DNA of 31,300 nucleotides from an uncultured Lachnospiraceae bacterium (GCA_958402795.1 CATXUX010000039.1:1-31300); one strand, 5' to 3'; positions 12,962 through 21,541 are shown, counted from the stretch's first letter. Program-made: numbers and translations. The notes: a model not told the origin generated them from the sequence alone.

Positions 12962-13015
12962 CCGTATCCTTGATGGAATCAGAGATGTTTGATAAAACAA
13001 AGGTACAGCGCTGGA
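12962..13015 (+). repeat. Conserved upstream segment of integrase 1 (pairs with 14320-14373)
   Basis: 54 nt beginning CCGTATC and containing TGATAAAA, matching 14320-14373 before integrase 2 at roughly 60% of positions with no gaps. The shared leader shows that the integrase genes and their upstream sequence were duplicated as one unit. Confidence 0.55.
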
Positions 13016-13039
13016 GATCTTTTTTAGGAGGTGGAGGAA

Positions 13040-14257
13040 TTGGCAAATAGAAAAATAATGCTTCCTCAATATGGCACAGTTATGAAAAGAGGTGTCCTAT
13101 ATTATAGGACCAGAATCAAAGATGCGAATGGAAAGCTCGTAGCTCTCTACGCAAAAACACCTGAAGAACTATATAACAAAGAAACGCTTGCGTTGGAACA
13201 GATTGAGAATGCTACTTTTCATCGGAAAACGCCCACAGTTGCAGAGTATTGTGAAAAGTGGCTGCTGATGCAGTCGGTTCATGTACGAGCTACTACTTTG
13301 ACGGATTACACCTCAAAGGTCAGGCGGCATATTATAGCGGAATTGGGAGATAAACGGATGGGCGAGGTTAGCCTGGATGATATTCAGCTTGCCCTTGTTC
13401 CAGTTTCCAAGAAATCTACATCGGTTTATAAATCTGTGGTAATCCTTTACAAGTCTATCTTTCGCGCAGCGATGGAAAGCAGGATTATTGACCATAACCC
13501 AACGATTTATCTGACAACAAAAGGTGGCGGTGTTCCTCAAGAGGATCGTCAGGCTTTGACAGATGAACAGGTGGAGCGCCTTTTGGATGCTATCCGAGAT
13601 TTGCCGCCTTATGTCTTTGTCATGATCGGTTTGTACGCGGGTCTACGCCGGGAAGAAATTCTTGCTCTGCAATGGGATTCAGTATATCTGGATACGGATA
13701 CTCCATATCTGACGGTAAGGCGAGCATGGCATACAGAACACAACAGACCGGTGATCTCAGATGAATTGAAAACCAAGGCTGCGGGGAGAAATATCCCCCT
13801 CCCTGTTTGTTTGGCCGAGTGCTTGAAAGCAGCAAAGGAAACTTCGACTTCGGAATATGTAGTTTCAAACCGGGATGGCGAACCGTTGTCCTACACGCAG
13901 TTTAAGCGGCTGTGGCAGTATATTGTTACGAGGACGGTCAAGGAGCGGAGCTATTATCGGTATGAAGATGGAAAAAGAGTAAAGCATACTGTCACACCTG
14001 TCTTGGGAGAAAAGGCCGCTCATAACGGAAAAGTGGTTTACAGCCTGGACTTTGAGGTAACACCCCATCAGCTGCGGCATACTTACATCACCAACCTTAT
14101 TCATGCGTCGGTAGATCCCAAAACGGTTCAATACTTGGCAGGCCATGAAAGCAGCAAGATTACCATGGACATTTATGCGAAGGTTAAGTACAACCGACCA
14201 GATGAGCTGGTCAGATCAATGAGCTGCGCGTTTGCAAGCTGGGACGCAGCACAGTAA
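13040..14257 (+). CDS. int: Tyrosine integrase 1 (Tn916 Int-type)
   Basis: 405 residues from TTG 13040, the typical Tn916 integrase length. The start is set by AGGAGG eight bases upstream and by alignment with integrase 2 (MANRK... against MAKKK...). There is an N-terminal arm-binding part, a SAM-like core-binding domain (about 64-150) and a catalytic domain with R203 (GLYAGLRREE), a candidate K244, H343-x-x-R346 (TPHQLRHTY), H369 (LAGHE) and nucleophile Y379 (MDIYAKV). All catalytic residues are present. It should cut and join the element ends with the host attachment site. Confidence 0.93.
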   Translation: MANRKIMLPQYGTVMKRGVLYYRTRIKDANGKLVALYAKTPEELYNKETLALEQIENATFHRKTPTVAEYCEKWLLMQSVHVRATTLTDYTSKVRRHIIAELGDKRMGEVSLDDIQLALVPVSKKSTSVYKSVVILYKSIFRAAMESRIIDHNPTIYLTTKGGGVPQEDRQALTDEQVERLLDAIRDLPPYVFVMIGLYAGLRREEILALQWDSVYLDTDTPYLTVRRAWHTEHNRPVISDELKTKAAGRNIPLPVCLAECLKAAKETSTSEYVVSNRDGEPLSYTQFKRLWQYIVTRTVKERSYYRYEDGKRVKHTVTPVLGEKAAHNGKVVYSLDFEVTPHQLRHTYITNLIHASVDPKTVQYLAGHESSKITMDIYAKVKYNRPDELVRSMSCAFASWDAAQ

Positions 14258-14280
14258 TAATAAAATAGGAAGTAAAGCAG

Positions 14281-14311
14281 GAGCGAGGCAAGGATGTCTC
14301 GCTCTTTGTTT
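14281..14311 (+). terminator. Terminator between the two integrase genes
   Basis: GAGCGAG (14281-14287) pairs with CTCGCTC (14298-14304), then a TTTGTTTT run. It separates integrase 1 from the leader of integrase 2. Confidence 0.75.
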
Positions 14312-14319
14312 TGCATCAG

Positions 14320-14373
14320 CCGTATCTTTGATTAAATCGAGGCTTTCTGATAAAAAGAGAGTGTAGATACGGA
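14320..14373 (+). repeat. Conserved upstream segment of integrase 2 (pairs with 12962-13015)
   Basis: 54-nt segment collinear with the leader of integrase 1 (CCGTATC start, TGATAAAA core). It marks the tandem duplication. Confidence 0.55.
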
Positions 14374-14405
14374 GACTACACATTATCAAGAAAGGACGAT
14401 CAAAG

Positions 14406-15617
14406 ATGGCAAAAAAGAAAGCACAGATCCCGAAGTATGGGACCATTACATTGAAAGGAATCCAGTATTACAGAACCAGGATTACGGATGCAGATGGCAA
14501 AGAGTTGAGTTTGTATGCCGCTACTTGTGAAGAATTGTATGAGAAGCAGTTAGAGGCCCGGAAGCAGGTGGAAGAGATTATCTTTCACCGGCAGCACCCG
14601 ACAGTAGCCGAGTATGGCGAGAAGTGGCTGCTGATGCAGTCGGCAAAGGTGTCTGCGTCTACACTCAGAGGTTATACGAGGGATATGACAAACTATATCA
14701 TCAAACCCCTGGGAGAGATGTATATGGAAGAAGTGACTGCTGACGATATTCGGCTGGCTCTTGTTCCATTGTCAAAGAAATCAGAAGGCTTATACAATAA
14801 GGTCAATATGCTGCTCAAGTGCATTTTTTATACGGCAGAGCGAAACCAAATTCTTGAACACAACCCCTGTGCAGGAATATCCGGTAAAGGCGGAAAACCG
14901 ACAAAAAAGAAGGAGGCATTGACAGATCAGCAGGTAGCCGTGCTTCTGGATACAGTCAAGGGGCTTCCTCCATATTTGTTTATTATGCTCGGTTTGTATT
15001 CCGGTCTGCGTCGGGAAGAAATTCTTGCACTGCAATGGGATTGTGTATTTCTGGACGAGGATACACCTTATCTATCGGTAAGGCGGGCTTGGCGTACAGA
15101 GCATAACAGACCCGTGATTTCTACGGTGCTAAAAACTCCGGCAGCAAAAAGGGATATTCCGATACCGAAGTGTTTGGTGGATTGTCTGAGAGAAGCGAAA
15201 GAAAATTCCATATCAGATTATGTGATCGCTGACAGCAAAGGAGAGCCGCTGGCTGCTTCGCAGTTTCAAAGAGTGTGGCAGTATGTAGTTGTCCGCTCCA
15301 CCAAGCCCCGAAACTATTATAAGTATGTAAATGGGGAGAGTATCAAATATACGGTTACTCCAACGCTGGGTATGACCCAGAAGAATCAACCCAAAATCAA
15401 ATATACGCTGGACTTCGATGTGACACCCCATCAGCTACGGCACACTTACATCACCAATCTTCTCTATGCGGGCGTTGATCCAAAGACAGTACAATACCTT
15501 GCCGGACATGAAAACAGCAAAACAACTATGGACATTTATGCAAAAGTGAAGTACAATAAACCAGAGGAGTTGTTTGGGGTAGTAAATGGTGCGTTTCATC
15601 AGCCTGTCGCTGAATGA
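14406..15617 (+). CDS. int: Tyrosine integrase 2 (Tn916 Int-type)
   Basis: 403 residues, ATG 14406 with AAAGGA nine bases upstream. It is full length and collinear with integrase 1, at clearly paralogous but not recent similarity. Catalytic set: R202, candidate K243, H342-x-x-R345, H368, Y378. Differences concentrate in the N-terminal and core-binding regions and in an insert near 310-335. The pair may serve one element together, or this may be the older integrase of a second, nested element. It is the last gene before the presumed right end. Confidence 0.93.
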   Translation: MAKKKAQIPKYGTITLKGIQYYRTRITDADGKELSLYAATCEELYEKQLEARKQVEEIIFHRQHPTVAEYGEKWLLMQSAKVSASTLRGYTRDMTNYIIKPLGEMYMEEVTADDIRLALVPLSKKSEGLYNKVNMLLKCIFYTAERNQILEHNPCAGISGKGGKPTKKKEALTDQQVAVLLDTVKGLPPYLFIMLGLYSGLRREEILALQWDCVFLDEDTPYLSVRRAWRTEHNRPVISTVLKTPAAKRDIPIPKCLVDCLREAKENSISDYVIADSKGEPLAASQFQRVWQYVVVRSTKPRNYYKYVNGESIKYTVTPTLGMTQKNQPKIKYTLDFDVTPHQLRHTYITNLLYAGVDPKTVQYLAGHENSKTTMDIYAKVKYNKPEELFGVVNGAFHQPVAE

Positions 15618-15745
15618 AAAAAGGCCGTTTTTTATGGTCCGCACATCGGATAACTGAGAAGCAGAAAGTCAGAAAAGCCCGGAATATCAAGGGAAATCGG
15701 CTCGAAAACTCGCGCAATACGGTCTCAAAGCAGCACGTAGAGCGC

Positions 15746-15764
15746 CGCAGTTCAGCAAACGATA
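15746..15764 (+). repeat. Candidate attachment-site repeat, copy 1
   Basis: CGCAGTTCAG-N5-GATAA downstream of integrase 2. The same pattern lies at 16536-16555. The two copies flank the AT-rich DUF4160/DUF2442 islet, and each is followed within about 40 nt by a perfect-stem hairpin. Position after an integrase gene suits an attachment core, but the left end of the element is outside the window. Confidence 0.4.
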
Positions 15765-15784
15765 AGAAAAACATATTATATGGA

Positions 15785-15815
15785 AACCCGCAAACATCAG
15801 GTTTGCGGGTTTTTT
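15785..15815 (+). terminator. Strong intrinsic terminator after integrase 2
   Basis: AACCCGCAAAC (15785-15795) pairs perfectly with GTTTGCGGGTT (15801-15811), with T to 15815. Confidence 0.9.
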
Positions 15816-15842
15816 AAAAGGGATCATTGTGGTATACTGATA

Positions 15843-15872
15843 TTGTCAAAGATATGTTGTAACGGATATATA
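15843..15872 (+). promoter_or_regulatory. Promoter of the DUF4160/DUF2442 pair
   Basis: TTGTCA (15843-15848), 18-bp spacer, TATATA (15867-15872), then GAGGAGG at 15884 before ATG 15899. Confidence 0.55.
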
Positions 15873-15898
15873 GTTAAGATCATGAGGAGGTATATAGA

Positions 15899-16159
15899 AT
15901 GCCGGAGATATCATTATTTTATGGAATTAGAGTGACCATGTATTATGATGACCATAATCCGCCACATTTTCATGCAGAATACAACGGAAATAAGGCAATA
16001 GTTGAAATAGATAAAGCAAGAGTAATAAAGGGAGCTTTGCCTTCAAGACAATTAAAACTAATATTAGCATGGTGTGTGCTGCATCAGGATGAATTAATGC
16101 AGAACTGGGAGTTATCTAAAGATGGAAAACCTATGAACAGAATTAATCCGTTAGTATAG
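15899..16159 (+). CDS. DUF4160 family protein
   Basis: 86 residues, the normal size of the family. It has the hallmark segment YDDHNPPHFHAEYNG (about 19-33) with its His residues, then a short helical C-terminus (LKLILAWCVLHQDELMQNW). GAGGAGG lies eight bases before the ATG. It is followed 14 bases later by a DUF2442 gene, a pairing seen widely and suspected of forming a toxin-antitoxin-like module; no activity is established here. The gene is much richer in A and T than the integrases, which points to a separate origin. Confidence 0.85.
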   Translation: MPEISLFYGIRVTMYYDDHNPPHFHAEYNGNKAIVEIDKARVIKGALPSRQLKLILAWCVLHQDELMQNWELSKDGKPMNRINPLV

Positions 16160-16173
16160 TAGGAGGTGATTGT

Positions 16174-16449
16174 ATGTTTCCAAAGGTTGTACAGGTAGTA
16201 CCAATGAAAGATTATTCGGTATATGTATATTTTGAAGATGGAAAAATTGTATGTTATGATATGTCTGCAATGATTGAAAAAGAAGTATTTCATCCATTGA
16301 AGGATATTGATGTTTTTATAGATACTTGTACAGTGTTGAATGATACTCTTGCATGGGATATTTGCAAAAATCGGGATAATACAACATGTTTGGATATCGA
16401 TCCAGATACATTATATGAATTACCTATGGAAGAAGAAAAGATAGCGTGA
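16174..16449 (+). CDS. DUF2442 family protein
   Basis: 91 residues, acidic. It shows the DUF2442 pattern: a beta-rich start (VVQVVPMKDYSVYVYFEDGKIVCYD reads as strand-turn-strand, about 5-29), a helix with FHPLKD, and LAWD (about 69-72) followed by the acidic IDPDTLYE near the end. A strong AGGAGGTGA ribosome site precedes ATG 16174. It is co-transcribed with the DUF4160 gene. Within the suspected pair it would be the DNA- or partner-binding member, but this is inference only. Confidence 0.85.
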   Translation: MFPKVVQVVPMKDYSVYVYFEDGKIVCYDMSAMIEKEVFHPLKDIDVFIDTCTVLNDTLAWDICKNRDNTTCLDIDPDTLYELPMEEEKIA

Positions 16450-16535
16450 TTTTGAAAGTATTGGTATGTATGGAGATGTGTGGGTAACTGACACATAACT
16501 TACAAATGGTTGAAGAGTGACCGGAAATAGGTGTT

Positions 16536-16555
16536 CGCAGTTCAGTAAGAGATAA
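16536..16555 (+). repeat. Candidate attachment-site repeat, copy 2
   Basis: CGCAGTTCAG-N5-GATAA, matching 15746-15764, on the far side of the DUF4160/DUF2442 pair. Confidence 0.4.
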
Positions 16556-16582
16556 TTCAGACAGAATTTCAAAAAGAGCAAC

Positions 16583-16618
16583 AATCCCCGGAAACATTGG
16601 ATTTCCGGGGATTTCTTT
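16583..16618 (+). terminator. Perfect 12-bp hairpin terminator
   Basis: AATCCCCGGAAA (16583-16594) pairs with TTTCCGGGGATT (16602-16613), 7-nt loop, then TCTTTAT. It probably ends the DUF4160/DUF2442 transcript. Confidence 0.8.
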
Positions 16619-16667
16619 ATATTCTATAAATCCGTCAGACAGTACAAAAACACACAAAATTCTCACG

Positions 16668-16689
16668 GTAACTAACACGTAACTAACAC
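16668..16689 (+). repeat. Tandem 11-bp repeat GTAACTAACAC
   Basis: Two exact copies (16668-16678, 16679-16689) and a one-mismatch copy, GTAACTGACAC, at 16484-16494. Tandem repeats of this size near integrase genes often serve as arm-type binding sites; here they may be a relic. Confidence 0.6.
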
Positions 16690-16844
16690 GAAAAATGCTG
16701 TTTACATGGGTTGATTCAAAAAAATATTCCCAGTCTTGTTCTATGTATGATATAATAAAAATGATTTGGAATATTTTTTTGTGGCTGGTTAATCCTATTT
16801 CATTGAACAGTAGTTTCATGAGAATGTATTATGAGGTAGTATTT

Positions 16845-18290
16845 ATGGGTGATCTGTTATCCATTGTGAAAAGTCTGATTTCCCGCAGACATGAGGAAGA
16901 ATGGTTTGAGTTTAAGGAAAACTGGTTTGAACCTCATGCTTTGGGCGAATATATTTCCGGTATGTCAAACGCTGCAGCGATGGCCGGAGAGGAGTATGCG
17001 TACTTTGTATGGGGCATAGAGGACAATACCCATGCAGTCAAGGGAACGTCCTTTGACATCCATCAGGATGTCAAAAATGAGCCGATGAAGCACTATCTGG
17101 CTCGAATGGTAAAGCCGGATATTGGATTTGATTTTCATGAAGCTGAGCTTGAGGGGAAACGGATTGTTGTTCTGGTAATACCTGCGGCAAAAACGTCGCC
17201 AACCGCATTTGACCGTGTGAGATATTTACGGATCGGCTCCAGCAAGGTGAATCTGATGGAATACCCAGAGCGGGAGGCGCAGTTGTTTGATATTTTGAAA
17301 AATGGTTTTCCGACGATTGAGAACACCGAATCGGAGTATCAGGATTTGACATTCAGTAAGCTGTTTGTGTATTACGAGGCAAAGGGGATCACGCTGAACA
17401 AGCGGACATTTAAAAAGAATCTTGGCCTGTTGACGAAAAATGGCAAATACAATGTCATGGCACAGCTTCTTTCGGATAACAGCCATATTCCGATCCGCTT
17501 TTCTCTGTTTTCCGGGGAAACGAAAGCAACAGCGATGTATTCTGTCCGGGAGTTTGGCAATACCTGTCTGCTGTATTCGCTGGATGATGTACTTCGCTAT
17601 GGAGAGGTTCTGAACATTCCGCAGGCGGATGAGAGAAACCGTGTTGTGGAGCGAAAAGAGGTTCCCCTGTTCCATGCGGAAGCCTACAGAGAGGCAGTGG
17701 TCAATGCGTTTGTGCATAATTTATGGATAGACGGCAATGCGCCGATGTTTACCGGATTCCGGGACAGGATAGAGATTTTGTCCCGCGGACATCTGCCGCC
17801 GAAGCAGACGGTGGAGGGATTTTTTGCGGGGGAATCTGTTCCGGTCAACCAGAAACTTTCGGATATTTTTCTGCAGCTGCATATCAGCGAGCGTTCCGGG
17901 CGCGGGGTGCCTAAGATTACAGAGGTGTATGGCGAGGATCATATTGAGCTGAGAGAGAACAGCATCGTGGTGACAATTCCTTATGACAGACTGGGGGATG
18001 AGGTTTATACACCAGATGAAACTCAGAATGTATCAGTTGAAGGAATGAATGTACCAGTTGATGTACCAGTTGCGACGGGACATGTACCAGATAAAAAGAG
18101 CAAGAAAGAATTGCTTATAGAGTTTTGTTACGAGCCAAAGACGGCATTGGAGGTGGCACACTATCTGGGTTATAAAGATAAAAGAAGTGCGAGAAAATAC
18201 CTGGATGTCCTATTGGCACAAGGGCGCATAGCTATGACGATTCCAGATAAACCGAACAGCAAAAATCAGAAATATGTCACAATCAAATGA
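16845..18290 (+). CDS. AlbA_2-domain ATP-binding protein (putative transcriptional regulator)
   Basis: 481 residues from ATG 16845, chosen because GAGG lies 9-12 bases upstream and because the recognisable domain begins there (the frame extends 50 codons further upstream through low-quality sequence). An N-terminal AlbA_2/Schlafen-type nucleic-acid-binding domain (about 8-140; EEEWFEFKENW, YAYFVWGIED) is followed by a middle region and a HATPase_c_4-like part around EAYREAVVNAFVHN, where the usual HRDY is HNLW. After a Val/Pro-rich linker (VPVDVPVATGHVP), a C-terminal winged helix (about 425-481) follows. Proteins of this plan are common in gut Firmicutes near mobile elements; function is unproven, with roles in regulation or defence proposed. 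Confidence 0.8.
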   Translation: MGDLLSIVKSLISRRHEEEWFEFKENWFEPHALGEYISGMSNAAAMAGEEYAYFVWGIEDNTHAVKGTSFDIHQDVKNEPMKHYLARMVKPDIGFDFHEAELEGKRIVVLVIPAAKTSPTAFDRVRYLRIGSSKVNLMEYPEREAQLFDILKNGFPTIENTESEYQDLTFSKLFVYYEAKGITLNKRTFKKNLGLLTKNGKYNVMAQLLSDNSHIPIRFSLFSGETKATAMYSVREFGNTCLLYSLDDVLRYGEVLNIPQADERNRVVERKEVPLFHAEAYREAVVNAFVHNLWIDGNAPMFTGFRDRIEILSRGHLPPKQTVEGFFAGESVPVNQKLSDIFLQLHISERSGRGVPKITEVYGEDHIELRENSIVVTIPYDRLGDEVYTPDETQNVSVEGMNVPVDVPVATGHVPDKKSKKELLIEFCYEPKTALEVAHYLGYKDKRSARKYLDVLLAQGRIAMTIPDKPNSKNQKYVTIK

Positions 18291-18338
18291 CACCGATTTC
18301 TGTGTTAATAGATAGGACAACTGATCATCGAAAGGCCG

Positions 18339-18373
18339 AAAACCCTTGAAAACGCAATGTTTTCAAGGGTTTT
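18339..18373 (+). terminator. Perfect 15-bp hairpin terminator after AlbA_2 gene
   Basis: AAAACCCTTGAAAAC (18339-18353) pairs with GTTTTCAAGGGTTTT (18359-18373), 5-nt loop, U-rich distal arm. Confidence 0.85.
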
Positions 18374-18596
18374 GTTGTGAGTGCGGAAAGTTACAAGATT
18401 AATTTTGATTTTTCATTACGGGAGTAGTATTTGATAATATGGGTATTATGTTATGTAATCCGAAGATTCGCAAAACGACAAGCGAAAAAAGATGGCTTTT
18501 CTTTTCCGTCTGTGATACAATCGTAAAGTAAGTTATAGCTAACTTTTATTAGAACTATAGAGCACTTACAGAATGAGAGAACGGAGGAGAAAGGCC
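18374..18596. other. Upstream region of the ABC transporter with a palindrome
   Basis: About 220 nt without a gene. A TACAAT box (18515-18520) is followed by AAGTTA-TAGC-TAACTT (18530-18545), a likely repressor operator or hairpin just downstream of the -10 box. GGAGGAG precedes ATG 18597. Confidence 0.45.
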
Positions 18597-19294
18597 ATGT
18601 TTATTGAATTAAAAAATGCCGTAAAGCGGTATGGCACGGGGGAGACGTTGGTGTATGCGCTGGATCATGCTGCGCTGTCGCTGGAATCGGGGGAATCTGC
18701 GTGATCCTCGGGCCTTCCGGATCGGGGAAGAGTACGCTTCTCAACATCCTGGGGGGACTGGACACCCTCGATGAAGGAGAGCTTACCGTGGCGGGGCAGA
18801 AAGTTACCGGACTGACGCCGGAGGAACGGACAGCGTACCGCAAAGAGAATGTAGGGTTTGTATTTCAGTTTTATAATCTGATTCCCGACCTTACTGTAGA
18901 AGAAAATATTGAGGTGGTGGAGGATATTTCTGCACACCCGCTTGCGATGGACGAAGTCTTGCAGGCACTGGACATTGAAAAATACCGGAACCGCTTCCCG
19001 GATGAACTTTCCGGCGGTCAGCAGCAGCGGACAGCGATCGCGCGTGCGATGATAAAAAATCCAAGGATTCTGCTCTGTGATGAGCTGACCGGCGCGCTCG
19101 ATACAAAAACTTCCAGACAGGTTCTGGAGTTTGTAGAAAAAATGAACCGGCAGTTCGGCACGACCGTTATAATCATTACCCATAACGAGTCAATCGCAGA
19201 TATGGCAGATCAGGTGATCCGGCTGAAGGATGGGAAAGTCTTTGAAAGCTACGTGAACGGGCAGAAAACTGCCGCGGAAGATCTGGCTTTATAA
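18597..19294 (+). pseudogene. ABC transporter ATP-binding protein with one-base frameshift
   Basis: From ATG 18597 the frame reads MFIELKNAVKRYG... and hits TGA at 18702-18704, just before Walker A. The rest (ILGPSGSGKST, Q-loop FVFQFYNLIP, LSGGQQQR, LLCDELTGALD, ITHN) continues in the -1 frame to 19294. The switch falls at a run of five G (18689-18693); a sixth G would restore one frame of about 232 residues. Walker B is followed by LTGALD instead of the usual PTGNLD. It is either a true or phase-variable frameshift, a sequencing error in a homopolymer, or -1 slippage. The downstream permease is intact, 12 bases after the stop, which argues that the pair is still used. Confidence 0.7.
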
Positions 19295-19306
19295 GGGGGC
19301 GATGAG

Positions 19307-21532
19307 ATGAGACTGAACCGACGTTATGTCCGGAATATCCGGGAAAATCTATCTTTTTATATTTCTGCCACGGTGCTGACTGTAGTTACATTACTTTTAT
19401 ACTTTCTGTTTAACATTGCAGGAAATGCAATTAAAGATTTCGGAAATGAGTTTTTTACACGAAACAAGGTGGAAGACGCACATTTTTCTACATATCTGCC
19501 GATTCCGGACGAGGAGATTTCCGGTCTGGAGGAGGAGTACGATCTGGTACTGGAACCCCAGCGTTATATCAATATAGAGACGGACGGCGTAACATCACGT
19601 ATATTCAGCCGTACCGGAGATGTGGATCTCTATGAGGTCACGGCAGGAGAGGATGTATCTGCGGACGATGAAATTGTCATTTCTGAGGGGTATGCCGTGG
19701 AAAACGGGTTCTCTGTCGGCGATAAAATGAAAATCGGAGACAAGGAATATCAGATCGCCGGTTTTATGCAGCGTCCGGATTATCTCTATATGCTGGAAAA
19801 TGAGGAAGATTCTTACAAAAATGTGACGACATTTTATCTCTGCTATATGAGCGATGCCGCGTTTGACCGGTTGGACGCTTCCGGTGTACAGTATCTTGTA
19901 CGGTATACAGAAGACTCGGACAAGACCGCCTTCCGGAAAGCGGTACATGAGCGTTACTATATGCGTTCGTATATCGCATCAGCGGAAAACAACCGGATCC
20001 TGATGGTAGACCAGCAGGCGGAAATGTTTATTGTGATGTCGTATATATTGCTGTGCATTCTGCCGCTGGTTGCGGTTGCGCTGGTCAGTATCATTATCAG
20101 CCGCAAAGTAAAATCCGAGCAGCGACTGATCGGGACTCTTTCCGCACTGGGGTATAAAAAGGGACAGCTTATGCGCCATTACGCAGGTTTCGCTGCGCTG
20201 CCGGGACTGGTAGGCGGCGTGCTTACTGTAGTGCTGTCAGCCGTGTTCGCCCAGCCGCTTAGCGAGATGGGACTGCAGGATTATGAGCCGATGCGCATTG
20301 TGGGACGGCTGAACCCGCTGGATGCCGTTCTGGGAATTGCGATCCCGACGGCGCTTTATGTGCTTGCGGCGCTTTTGGCGGTAAGAAAACTGCTGAAAAA
20401 GGACACGGTACTGCTCCTGAATGGAAGCGCAGACGCCGGGAAAACGAGACTACGGCGCGTATTTGCCGGGCGGAAAATGGATTTTAAACGAAAATTTGCC
20501 GCGCGGACCATGCTGGAAAATCCGATGCGCAGCTTTGTGGTGCTGCTGGGTGTGTTTCTTGGCTGCTTTATCATACTGTTGGGAGAAGGATTTTTTGATT
20601 CGATCGACCGGATGGGGACTGTGGCGGCGGACACGCTGGGGAGTTTTCAGCATGAATATATTTTGAATGAACTGGCAGAGGAAAATCCGTATGGCGGCGA
20701 GACACTGCTGGTATCTTCGATGGAAGATCCGGCTGGGGCGTCCTTTTCTGTGGTCGGGACCGAACCGGATAATCCGTACTTTTCGCTGACAGATACAGAG
20801 GGAAATCCGTGTACGGCCGCGGATGGATACTATATTACGAGTCTTGCGGAGCTTACGTTCGGATGGCATACAGGGGACACAGTGACGGCGTATAATCCGT
20901 TGTCCATGGAGACCTATCGCTTTACCGTAAAAGGCGTTCTTCAGAATAATGTGCAAAAGGCAGTGTATACATCCAAAGAACTGGCGGCAGAGATGACAGG
21001 CCTGGACAAAGACCGGTTCAACGCCATTGTCAGCGGAAAAAGCCTGGATATTCCGGAGACAAAAATCGCACAGGAAGTGCTCCGCTCGGATATCACGGAT
21101 CAGGCGGATGCCATGACCGGACAGATGACGTTTCTGCTGGAAATGATCATCGGACTGGGCGTCATTATCTGTGTGGCTGCGGTATATGTGGCAGTGAATA
21201 TGCTGGTGACGGAAAGCCGGAACAATATTTCCATGCTGAAAGTGCTGGGATATCAGGACAAACAGATTGACCGGATTGTATTAACCTCCCACCATATCCT
21301 GCTTCCCATCGGAATCCTGCTTTCTGTTCCGGCAGTTTACGCAGCAGGGGACGCCTTCTTTCTGATGATGAAAGACTATGGCGTCATGTATATTGATACC
21401 TATATTGAACCGAAGAGCTTCGTGATCTCTATCGGACTTACGGCGCTTTGTTACTTCGGTTCCCTGAGGCTTCTGCGTCGAAAAGTGAAAAAGGTGGACA
21501 TGATCGAGAGCCTGAAGGATCACAGGGAATAA
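19307..21532 (+). CDS. FtsX-family ABC permease
   Basis: 741 residues with eight predicted helices in two sets of four (about 15-40, 240-264, 290-314, 341-362; 408-430, 606-633, 658-686, 704-723) and two extracellular domains (about 41-239 and 431-605). FtsX core segments appear around IGTLSALGYKKGQL and ISMLKVLGYQDKQI. It is distinct from the cassette permeases (shorter, different ectodomains). ATG 19307 has AGGGGGCGATGAG upstream. It partners the frameshifted ATPase. No regulator gene is adjacent. The substrate is unknown; lipid, peptide or antibiotic handling is typical of the family. Confidence 0.9.
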   Translation: MRLNRRYVRNIRENLSFYISATVLTVVTLLLYFLFNIAGNAIKDFGNEFFTRNKVEDAHFSTYLPIPDEEISGLEEEYDLVLEPQRYINIETDGVTSRIFSRTGDVDLYEVTAGEDVSADDEIVISEGYAVENGFSVGDKMKIGDKEYQIAGFMQRPDYLYMLENEEDSYKNVTTFYLCYMSDAAFDRLDASGVQYLVRYTEDSDKTAFRKAVHERYYMRSYIASAENNRILMVDQQAEMFIVMSYILLCILPLVAVALVSIIISRKVKSEQRLIGTLSALGYKKGQLMRHYAGFAALPGLVGGVLTVVLSAVFAQPLSEMGLQDYEPMRIVGRLNPLDAVLGIAIPTALYVLAALLAVRKLLKKDTVLLLNGSADAGKTRLRRVFAGRKMDFKRKFAARTMLENPMRSFVVLLGVFLGCFIILLGEGFFDSIDRMGTVAADTLGSFQHEYILNELAEENPYGGETLLVSSMEDPAGASFSVVGTEPDNPYFSLTDTEGNPCTAADGYYITSLAELTFGWHTGDTVTAYNPLSMETYRFTVKGVLQNNVQKAVYTSKELAAEMTGLDKDRFNAIVSGKSLDIPETKIAQEVLRSDITDQADAMTGQMTFLLEMIIGLGVIICVAAVYVAVNMLVTESRNNISMLKVLGYQDKQIDRIVLTSHHILLPIGILLSVPAVYAAGDAFFLMMKDYGVMYIDTYIEPKSFVISIGLTALCYFGSLRLLRRKVKKVDMIESLKDHRE

Positions 21533-21541
21533 AAATAAGTG

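Larger units (their letters stand above)
16450..16844. other. Intergenic stretch with repeats and a hairpin, no gene
   Basis: It contains GTAACTGACAC (16484), the CGCAGTTCAG repeat (16536), a perfect hairpin (16583-16613), the doubled GTAACTAACAC (16668-16689) and a TATAAT box near 16750. No ORF in it has a credible start. It looks like a junction left by past integration events. Confidence 0.5.

Noticed and set aside
16695..16844. 50-codon N-terminal extension of the AlbA_2-type protein.
   Set aside because: The extension runs through AT-rich promoter-like sequence with a TATAAT box and has no domain; ATG 16845 has a ribosome site and begins the known domain.
18687..18704. Programmed -1 frameshifting in the ABC ATPase gene.
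   Set aside because: Slippage on the G5 run is possible, but no stimulatory hairpin or pseudoknot is obvious downstream and ATPases of this family are not known to use it. Indel or sequencing error is simpler.
19307..21532. Membership of the 18.6-21.5 kb transporter in the kinase regulon of the left cassette.
   Set aside because: Its upstream region lacks the GTGAnnTTT direct repeats and has a different palindrome; the proteins are only distantly alike.
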